From Chitinophagales bacterium (GTDB taxonomy: Bacteria > Bacteroidota > Bacteroidia > Chitinophagales > UBA2359), in NCBI GenBank assembly GCA_020629335.1, contig JAHDDN010000394.1, positions 1 through 5,416 on the forward strand: a stretch of DNA of 5,416 bases, read 5' to 3'. The notes under the pieces are model-generated. The model made no database searches. It was not told the origin of the DNA and saw only the letters and a program-made list of their open reading frames with translations. Below, piece after piece: positions 1-5,416 of the stretch. The stretch's first letter is position 1, and each line of letters starts with the position of its first letter. Position numbers and translations under genes: made by a program.

Positions 1-2
1 AT

Positions 3-3000
3 TCGGATTGTACGAAGGAGGCTCGACTTTGGATGAAGGAAGCTATGCATATTGCAGGCGGTACGAATCAGGATCAGGAGGAAGATTTTGTGAATTACTT
101 AGAAGGTTATCAAGAGATATATGAAGACTCTATTTTTGCTGGTACAGTAGCACATAAATATAGTAAAGCAACTACAGATGCAGTTATATTTCCAGACTTC
201 AATGAAGTTATTAGTGATGGTTTAGGGATGATCAATTTCTTTGGTCATGCTTCTGGAGCTTATTGGGAAGTAAATATTGAGTCTCCTGAGAATTATGACA
301 ACTTTGGAAAATATCCAATGATCGTTTCTAACTCTTGTTTTGTGGGAGATATTCATAATTATTCCAGTCAAGAAGTTTCTGCTATGGCGATTGATTTTGT
401 TTTAGAACCGAATAGAGGATCTATTGGTTATTTAGCAACGGTTGCTTTTGGCTATCCTACTTATCTGAATATTTATTGTACGTCTCTTTATAATCAGTTC
501 GCTTTGGAAAGTTATGGAGAACCGATTGGTACTTGTATTAGAAAAAGTGTAGAGGAAATTTATTCGACAGAATCAGATGGTATTAAGATTACTGTTCAAG
601 ATTTTACGCTCAGTGGTGATCCAGGGGTAGTGATTACTTCTTGGGACAGACCTGAGTATATTATAGAGGATGTGGATGTATTTACTACTCCAGCCATCCT
701 TTCTGCACAATTAGATTCATTTGCAGTTAATGTGGTAGTTACTAATTTAGGAAAAACAGTAATAGACTCTTTTAATGTGAATATTGAACGTCAATTTCCT
801 GGTACCAATATGACACAAGTAACTACTAAGCGTTTTCCTTCTACTGTTTTCAATGATACTTTATCCGTATTCGTAGAAACAGATGCATTAAATGGATTAG
901 GAACTAACAACCTAACAGTAAGTGTAGATTTTGATAACGAGATTGATGAAGATTGTGAAGATAATAATCGAGTAGTTAAAAATATCTATATTTTCTCGGA
1001 TCTTTTGATCCCTATCAATCCATGCAATTTTAGTATTGTAAATGATCCGAATGTTACCTTATTTGCTTCTACAGGAACGCCTATTTCAGATAACAAGAAC
1101 TATATCTTCCAAATAGATACGACCGAACTATTTAATAGTCCAATACTAAAACAATTTGAAACGAATGATTCTGGTGGTATCATCACTTGGCAACCAGGAA
1201 TGAATTTACAAGAAAATACGGTTTACTATTGGCGAACTACTTTAGTTCCTGAAGCCAATGAAACTTATCCGTGGCAATATTCTTCTTTCGTTTATAAATC
1301 TGATAGCGGTGATGGTTGGAATCAATCGCACTACTACCAGTTCTTAAAAGACGAATTTAATACGATGAGCCTTGATAGCATTACAAGAGAATTTGTGTAT
1401 CCAACTTATGAAAATAAAGTAACGGTTAAAAATTTCTATCCCAATTCAGAGACTAGCCCACTTAGCACAAACGAACTTCGTTATTATCTGAATGATGAAT
1501 TGATGGCAAAAGGAGCTTGTACTATTGGTTGTGGTGGAGGATTAATGGTAGCATCTTTTGCTCCAAAATATGAATTAGAACCAATGCAATCAGAAGCAGG
1601 AATATGGGAAGATGAAGATGACTTCTGCCAACAATACGGACAGTATGGCCATATTCACTGTAATACCATTCAGGATAAAGATGCTTTTGAGTTTTTAACG
1701 GATACAGAAGAAGATTTAGAAGTATTTTTAAACTTCTATAACAATCATGTTCCTGATGGAAACTATGTGCTGATCTATAGTATTACTAATCATAAATTGA
1801 ATTTTGACCCAGCTAAGGAAGAACAGTTGAATCAAATCTATAGTATCATAAGTGATTTAGGAGCTCCTGAAATTTCAGAAGTAGATCCGACTCAAGCATT
1901 CGTAATATTTGGTAAAAAAGGCGATCCTGATTTTGAATCGACTAAATCGTTTACAGAAAACTTATCTGATGTAATTGATCTGGATATCTTTGTTGAAGGT
2001 CAATCAGATGGTGGTTCTTTAGCTACTTCCTTAATTGGTCCTTCATCAGATTGGCACTCTATGCATTGGGAAGCGGATATGAATGGTAGTGATGTTTTAG
2101 ATCTTGATGTCTTTAGAGTTAAAGAAGATGGTACACAAGAATTCTATTTCAATACAGCAGACAATACAGACTTTACTTTAACATTAGACGCTGACGATTA
2201 TCCATTCATGCGCTTGATTGCTAATACACAAGATACAGCATCAGTAACAGCTCCTCAATTGCAAAATTGGAGAGTCTTATTTGATCCATATCCTGAAGTA
2301 GCTTTAGACTTCAATAATACTTACTCTTTTGTTGATGATACATTAAGAGAAGGCCAGATGGCACAACTAAGCATGGCAGTCACTAACTCAAGTACAATCT
2401 CATCAGATAGTTTGAAAATTAGATTCTCTGTTACAGACGCTAATAATGAAACAATAAATTTAGGAATTGCTAGCTTTCAACCTATTCCTGCTCAATCAAC
2501 AGTAGATTTATTCTACGAATTTAGTACAGGTGGGATGAAAGCAGATAATACATTATTGATAGAACTTAACCCAGATAATATTGGGCAAGATAAATACTCG
2601 TTTAACAATATCGCATTGATTCCTTTCCATATCATCAGTGATGATTGGAATCCATACCTTGATGTAACTTTTGATGGAGTGCATATCTTAAATGGAGATA
2701 TCGTTTCCGCTGAACCAGAAATATTGGTGCGCTTAAAAGATGATAGTCAGTTCTTTGCCTTAAATGATACTTCTTCATTTGACATGACATTTATTTATCC
2801 AAATGGCAATGAGAAAAAAATCTATTTTAATAGCGGAATTATTGATTTCACTCCAGCGAATGTAGATGATTTGGAAAATGGCAATGAAGCAGAAATTTTA
2901 CTGACACCTAAGTTTGAGCAAGATGGAATCTACCAACTGCTGGTACAAGGGACTGATCAAACAGGCAACGATTCTGGAAACAATGCGTATAAAGTTGCTT

Positions 3001-3383
3001 TTGAAGTAATCAATGAAGCAATGGTTTCGCATGTATTAAATTACCCGAATCCATTTACTTCCTCTACTAAATTTGTTTTCACTTTAACAGGCTCAAAAGT
3101 ACCTGACGATTTCAAAATTCAAATTATGAGCGTTTCTGGTAAGGTCGTTAAAGAAGTTACCAAAACCGAATTAGGTGATATGCATATTGGTAGAAATGTA
3201 TCAGATTATGCTTGGGATGGAACCGATACTTATGGCAATGAACTCGCCAATGGAGTGTATTTCTATAGAGTGATTGCCCAAAACGAAGAAGATGATATTA
3301 AAAAATATCAAACGGATGCGACTAGTAAAATGGATGATCTTTTCAACCAATACGGCATCGGCAAAATGTACTTGATGAGATAA
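3..3383 (+). CDS. porU2: C25 (gingipain-type) cysteine peptidase with type IX secretion C-terminal domain, PorU2-like; 5' end missing
   Basis: Large exported cysteine peptidase or sortase-like protein of Bacteroidota. The frame is open through the left edge, so Met at base 33 (residue 1 in this numbering) is internal and the N-terminal part, with signal peptide and first half of the caspase-like fold, lies outside. Seen: residues 1-205 carry the C25 catalytic region, with His72 in NFFGHAS and Cys102 in VSNSC, then LSGDPGVV near 194-200. Residues 212-320 look like a CARDB-type Ig module and 325-437 like a fibronectin-like module ending in GWNQSHYYQF. Residues 495-632 resemble an ILEI/FAM3 module. 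Two further beta-rich stretches cover 640-755 and 757-990. Residues 1000-1083 form a FlgD-like type IX sorting domain (YPNPF, then WDGTDTYGNELANGVYFYRV). This order and length match proteins named PorU2, homologues of the PorU sortase that cleaves sorting domains. The peptidase call is firm; sortase activity and the PorU2 name are inference. It could instead be a secreted gingipain-like protease. It converges on the next gene. Confidence 0.85.
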   Translation, partial: SDCTKEARLWMKEAMHIAGGTNQDQEEDFVNYLEGYQEIYEDSIFAGTVAHKYSKATTDAVIFPDFNEVISDGLGMINFFGHASGAYWEVNIESPENYDNFGKYPMIVSNSCFVGDIHNYSSQEVSAMAIDFVLEPNRGSIGYLATVAFGYPTYLNIYCTSLYNQFALESYGEPIGTCIRKSVEEIYSTESDGIKITVQDFTLSGDPGVVITSWDRPEYIIEDVDVFTTPAILSAQLDSFAVNVVVTNLGKTVIDSFNVNIERQFPGTNMTQVTTKRFPSTVFNDTLSVFVETDALNGLGTNNLTVSVDFDNEIDEDCEDNNRVVKNIYIFSDLLIPINPCNFSIVNDPNVTLFASTGTPISDNKNYIFQIDTTELFNSPILKQFETNDSGGIITWQPGMNLQENTVYYWRTTLVPEANETYPWQYSSFVYKSDSGDGWNQSHYYQFLKDEFNTMSLDSITREFVYPTYENKVTVKNFYPNSETSPLSTNELRYYLNDELMAKGACTIGCGGGLMVASFAPKYELEPMQSEAGIWEDEDDFCQQYGQYGHIHCNTIQDKDAFEFLTDTEEDLEVFLNFYNNHVPDGNYVLIYSITNHKLNFDPAKEEQLNQIYSIISDLGAPEISEVDPTQAFVIFGKKGDPDFESTKSFTENLSDVIDLDIFVEGQSDGGSLATSLIGPSSDWHSMHWEADMNGSDVLDLDVFRVKEDGTQEFYFNTADNTDFTLTLDADDYPFMRLIANTQDTASVTAPQLQNWRVLFDPYPEVALDFNNTYSFVDDTLREGQMAQLSMAVTNSSTISSDSLKIRFSVTDANNETINLGIASFQPIPAQSTVDLFYEFSTGGMKADNTLLIELNPDNIGQDKYSFNNIALIPFHIISDDWNPYLDVTFDGVHILNGDIVSAEPEILVRLKDDSQFFALNDTSSFDMTFIYPNGNEKKIYFNSGIIDFTPANVDDLENGNEAEILLTPKFEQDGIYQLLVQGTDQTGNDSGNNAYKVAFEVINEAMVSHVLNYPNPFTSSTKFVFTLTGSKVPDDFKIQIMSVSGKVVKEVTKTELGDMHIGRNVSDYAWDGTDTYGNELANGVYFYRVIAQNEEDDIKKYQTDATSKMDDLFNQYGIGKMYLMR

Positions 3384-3407
3384 AGACTTATTCTTTAGAA
3401 TATACTG

Positions 3408-3444
3408 AAAGCCCTCCCCTATTTTAATTAGGTGGAGGGCTTTT
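3408..3444. terminator. Rho-independent terminator between convergent genes
   Basis: A hairpin starts 27 bases after the peptidase stop codon. GCCCTCC (3411-3417) pairs perfectly with GGAGGGC (3434-3440). The stem extends inward through one mismatch to a C-G and a T-G pair, and outward through three A-T pairs, leaving a 10-base AT-rich loop. On the + strand it is followed by TTTT, on the - strand by TTTC. Either strand could use it, so it plausibly ends both the peptidase transcript and the leftward hydrolase transcript. The T-tracts are short, so efficiency is uncertain, but the stem is by far the most GC-rich element in this AT-rich spacer. Confidence 0.8.
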
Positions 3445-3476
3445 AACGTTAAAAAGTTTCAACGTTTTAACGTTAA
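3441..3476. repeat. Cluster of three AACGTT palindromes
   Basis: AACGTT occurs three times within 30 bases, at 3445-3450, 3461-3466 and 3469-3474. The first copy is the centre of a perfect 14-base palindrome, TTTTAACGTTAAAA (3441-3454). AACGTTAAAA (3445-3454) and TTTTAACGTT (3465-3474) form an inverted repeat that could fold into a weak AT-rich hairpin with a 10-base loop. The last copy overlaps the stop codon of the leftward hydrolase gene. It lies directly beside the GC-rich terminator, so it may be an extension of the termination region or a protein-binding site. No function can be assigned from sequence alone. Confidence 0.55.
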
Positions 3477-4471
3477 TAAAAGTATCCTTCCCCAAGTGCT
3501 AAATCATGCAGTTCCCCTTTCAAACTGCCATCTTCAACAAAGTCATGCATCATGCGAATGGGCTCTCCTATCGGTTCATCTGATAAGTCAAAAGTACCGT
3601 AATGCATGGGCACAAAATGATTAGCTTCTAAATCGTGGAAAGCTTGTAGAGATTCTTCAGGATTCACATGAGAGGCCTTCATAATGACCGAAGGTTTATA
3701 AGCACCAATAGGCATCAAGGCTACATTTGGGGCACCCATTAAGTCTTTAATCTCCGTAAAATGATCGCCATAGGCAGTATCTCCTGAGAAATAAACGGTC
3801 TGATCACCGCTTTTAATATAATGACTCCCCCAAAGCATCTTATTCATATCATTCATCCCTCTCCGACACCAATGAATGGCAGGTAAATAGGTGATCTTTA
3901 AATCTTTTTCTTTACATTGATATTGTTGATACCAGCCTGCTTCCTGAAATGGATTCTTTGAAAAACTTTGCAACAATGCACCCATCCCTAAAGGTAACAA
4001 AAACTCCACTTCAGGATTAACATCAATCAACCTTTTTAAGGATGGTATGTCAAAATGATCCATGTGTCCATGAGAAATCATGATATAATCGATTCCTTTC
4101 AAGACAGAAATACTAAAAGGACTCTTCGCCTTACGTCTGACCAATGGCAGACTTCCTAAGCAAGGATCAGTTAAAATTTTGGTTCCATTGATTTGGATGA
4201 TAAAACTGGCGTGGCCTAACCAAATAATTATATTCTCCTTAGTGGTCAAAACGGTTGGGTCTTGAGCGGTTCTCAAGCGAAATGTATCCTTCTTTTTTTC
4301 TTTTGCTTGTGGTTTAGGCTTTAGCTGCCATTGCAATACATCGCTGAATTTGGGCTGCTCTCTCTTCTTCTTGTTGACAAAGCGGCCATTGATCTTCATA
4401 TTGCCTTTACAATCCTCTTTTCCAGCAATAAATGACAATTTTGAATTATAATCGTAACTAACTTTTGACAT
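3473..4471 (-). CDS. MBL-fold metal-dependent hydrolase, NAPE-PLD/RomA-like
   Basis: Complete 332-residue metallo-beta-lactamase-fold hydrolase. Seen: WLGHAS (84-89), LTDP with Asp102, HGHMDH with ligands His134, His136, Asp138 and His139, HWC with His200, SGDT with Asp231, IGAY (255-258), His268 in SHVNPEES, and His290 in MHYGTF. This set is complete for a two-zinc site. The motifs HWCRRGMNDMNKMLWGS, MPIGAY and HVNPEE closely match N-acylphosphatidylethanolamine phospholipase D and bacterial RomA-like relatives, rather than beta-lactamases or glyoxalases. An NAPE-type phosphodiesterase is therefore the best guess, but the bacterial substrate is unknown. The first 80 residues are lysine-rich and polar, with no signal peptide or membrane segment, so it should be cytoplasmic or peripheral. 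The start is well fixed: this is the only ATG between an in-frame TGA at 4499-4501 and the conserved region. No Shine-Dalgarno site is visible, only an A-rich leader. It is transcribed alone, convergent with the peptidase and divergent from the Hsp70 gene. Confidence 0.9.
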   Translation of the reverse strand: MSKVSYDYNSKLSFIAGKEDCKGNMKINGRFVNKKKREQPKFSDVLQWQLKPKPQAKEKKKDTFRLRTAQDPTVLTTKENIIIWLGHASFIIQINGTKILTDPCLGSLPLVRRKAKSPFSISVLKGIDYIMISHGHMDHFDIPSLKRLIDVNPEVEFLLPLGMGALLQSFSKNPFQEAGWYQQYQCKEKDLKITYLPAIHWCRRGMNDMNKMLWGSHYIKSGDQTVYFSGDTAYGDHFTEIKDLMGAPNVALMPIGAYKPSVIMKASHVNPEESLQAFHDLEANHFVPMHYGTFDLSDEPIGEPIRMMHDFVEDGSLKGELHDLALGEGYFY

Positions 4472-4494
4472 AATCTTTTTTGCTTGTAGTTTTG
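4464..4494 (+). promoter_or_regulatory. Bacteroidota-type primary sigma promoter for the Hsp70 gene
   Basis: TTTG at 4464-4467 is followed after exactly 19 bases by TAGTTTTG at 4487-4494, a full match to the Bacteroidota consensus TTTG-N19-TAnnTTTG. Transcription would begin near 4500 and give a leader of roughly 50 bases before the ATG at 4549. The -33 element lies within codons 2-3 of the divergent hydrolase gene, and that gene's start codon sits in the spacer. Such short motifs arise by chance in AT-rich DNA, but spacing, orientation and distance to the gene all fit. Confidence 0.6.
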
Positions 4495-4548
4495 TTGTTC
4501 ATTTTAATAAACAACTTCAAGAATAAAAGTTTTTATAAAACAAATCAG

Positions 4549-5416
4549 ATGGCTAAAATAGGGATAAATCTTTCAAAAGGAACTATAGATAAAGAACAAG
4601 CTAAAAATTTAATTGTTGGCATTGATTTAGGGACCACCAACAGTTTGGTAGCCTATTTTGATGAAAGTGCTAATTCTGCAGTAGCAGTGAAAGATCAAAG
4701 TGGGGATAATAAACTGGTACCTTCTATTATTCATTTTGCAAAGGATGGCTCCGTTTTAGTTGGAAATCAAGCGAAAGATTTTTTGATCAGCGATCCAGCC
4801 AATACCATTTACTCGATCAAACGATTAATGGGAAAGTCTTATAATGATATTGAAGAAAGAGCGGGCTACTTCGGCTACCAAATCATAGATGAGGATGAAG
4901 AACGATTACTAAAAATCAAAGTGGGTCAAAAGTACTACACTCCTATCGAACTATCTGCTGAAATACTAAAAGAACTCAAGGAGAGAGTAGAGGCTTCACT
5001 CAATAGAGAGGTCGAAAAAGCAGTGATTACAGTCCCAGCTTATTTCAATGACTCCCAACGTCAAGCGACCAGAGATGCGGGTAAATTAGCTGGTTTAGAT
5101 GTCTTGCGTATAGTAAATGAGCCTACAGCAGCCAGTTTAGCCTATGGAATTGGATTGGATCCAAGCGAGGAGAAAACGATAGCAGTATACGATTTAGGAG
5201 GTGGTACCTTCGATATTTCTATTCTAAGCATCCAAAACGGCATTTTTGAAGTACTTTCTACCAATGGTGACACTTTTTTAGGTGGAGACGACTTCGATCA
5301 AGCGATCATGGATTATTGGATCAAGAACAATGAATTAGACATTGCTGCAATAAAAGAAGATAAAGCACTAGGACAAGCACTAAGAATCAAAGCCGAAGAA
5401 GCCAAAAAACAGCTTA
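4549..5416 (+). CDS. hscA: Hsp70-family chaperone, probably Fe-S assembly chaperone HscA; 3' end missing
   Basis: The first 289 codons of an Hsp70, covering most of the ATPase domain; the rest of it and the peptide-binding domain lie beyond the right edge. Seen: phosphate-loop motif GIDLGTTNS (24-32), Lys91 in SIKRLMGKS, Pro163 and Arg171 in [17 protein letters not shown], Glu191 in [14 protein letters not shown] (215-222) with Thr220, and GGDDFD (245-250). All residues for ATP hydrolysis and interdomain coupling that fall in this part are present. A roughly 20-residue N-terminal extension before the phosphate loop, [30 protein letters not shown] and DYWI favour HscA over DnaK. HscA refolds the IscU scaffold with the J-protein HscB during Fe-S transfer, in the cytoplasm. 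Whether isc-type genes follow cannot be seen, so the HscA/DnaK choice is inference. The start is secure: it is the only ATG after an in-frame TAA at 4471-4473. The leader is A-rich, without a Shine-Dalgarno site. Confidence 0.9.
   Translation, partial: MAKIGINLSKGTIDKEQAKNLIVGIDLGTTNSLVAYFDESANSAVAVKDQSGDNKLVPSIIHFAKDGSVLVGNQAKDFLISDPANTIYSIKRLMGKSYNDIEERAGYFGYQIIDEDEERLLKIKVGQKYYTPIELSAEILKELKERVEASLNREVEKAVITVPAYFNDSQRQATRDAGKLAGLDVLRIVNEPTAASLAYGIGLDPSEEKTIAVYDLGGGTFDISILSIQNGIFEVLSTNGDTFLGGDDFDQAIMDYWIKNNELDIAAIKEDKALGQALRIKAEEAKKQL

Noticed and set aside
15..35. AAGGAGG at 15-21 upstream of ATG at 33, looking like a Shine-Dalgarno site and gene start.
   Set aside because: The same frame is open through the left edge and the C25 fold must begin well upstream. 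Bacteroidota also rely little on Shine-Dalgarno sites, so the match is within coding sequence and coincidental.
3473..4471. Annotation of the MBL-fold gene as a beta-lactamase or antibiotic resistance gene.
   Set aside because: The motifs match the NAPE-PLD/RomA branch, there is no signal peptide, and the metal-site context differs from true class B beta-lactamases.
4531..4540. Perfect 10-base palindrome TTTTATAAAA in the hscA leader.
   Set aside because: Only A and T, in very AT-rich DNA; a palindrome of this kind is expected by chance.
4472..4548. A leftward promoter for the hydrolase: on the - strand, TTTG followed after 15 bases by TATTCTTG.
   Set aside because: The spacing is about 4 bases short and the -7 element has a mismatch, so it is too weak to list as a feature.
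1..5416. A defence, mobile or otherwise undescribed multi-gene system.
   Set aside because: The three genes belong to recognisable families, are arranged convergently and divergently rather than as an operon, and no integrase, transposase, terminal repeats or CRISPR repeats were seen.

Overview
The window looks like ordinary chromosomal DNA from a low-GC member of the Bacteroidota, probably a marine or environmental Cytophagales-type bacterium. Three things point there: a very large gingipain-type (C25) peptidase with a type IX secretion C-terminal domain, a promoter matching the Bacteroidota form TTTG-N19-TAnnTTTG, and A-rich leaders without Shine-Dalgarno sites at the two gene starts inside the window. 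The genus assignment is inference; no rRNA or other marker is present.

Layout. (1) 3-3383, + strand: the 3' part of a large secreted cysteine peptidase gene, open through the left edge. It carries a C25 His/Cys catalytic region, a chain of beta-sandwich modules, an ILEI/FAM3-like module and a type IX sorting domain. It most resembles the proteins called PorU2 in Bacteroidota. (2) 3384-3472: a short convergent intergenic region with a strong GC-rich hairpin terminator and a cluster of AACGTT palindromes. (3) 3473-4471, - strand: a complete metallo-beta-lactamase-fold hydrolase closely resembling the NAPE-PLD/RomA branch, with all metal ligands present. (4) 4472-4548: a 77-base divergent intergenic region with a good promoter for the rightward gene; its -33 element lies inside the start of the leftward gene. 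(5) 4549-5416, + strand: the 5' part of an Hsp70 gene, best read as the Fe-S cluster assembly chaperone HscA, cut by the right edge.

The three genes are convergent and then divergent, so each appears to be a separate transcription unit and nothing suggests a shared pathway. One acts at the cell surface or in the secretion route, one probably on a lipid or another small ester-like substrate, and one in cytoplasmic protein or Fe-S maturation. I see no mobile element, CRISPR array, tRNA, rRNA or phage gene, and no convincing sign of an undescribed multi-gene system. The points most worth a second look are the modular make-up of the C25 protein, the NAPE-PLD-like hydrolase, and the overlap of the hscA promoter with the neighbouring coding region.
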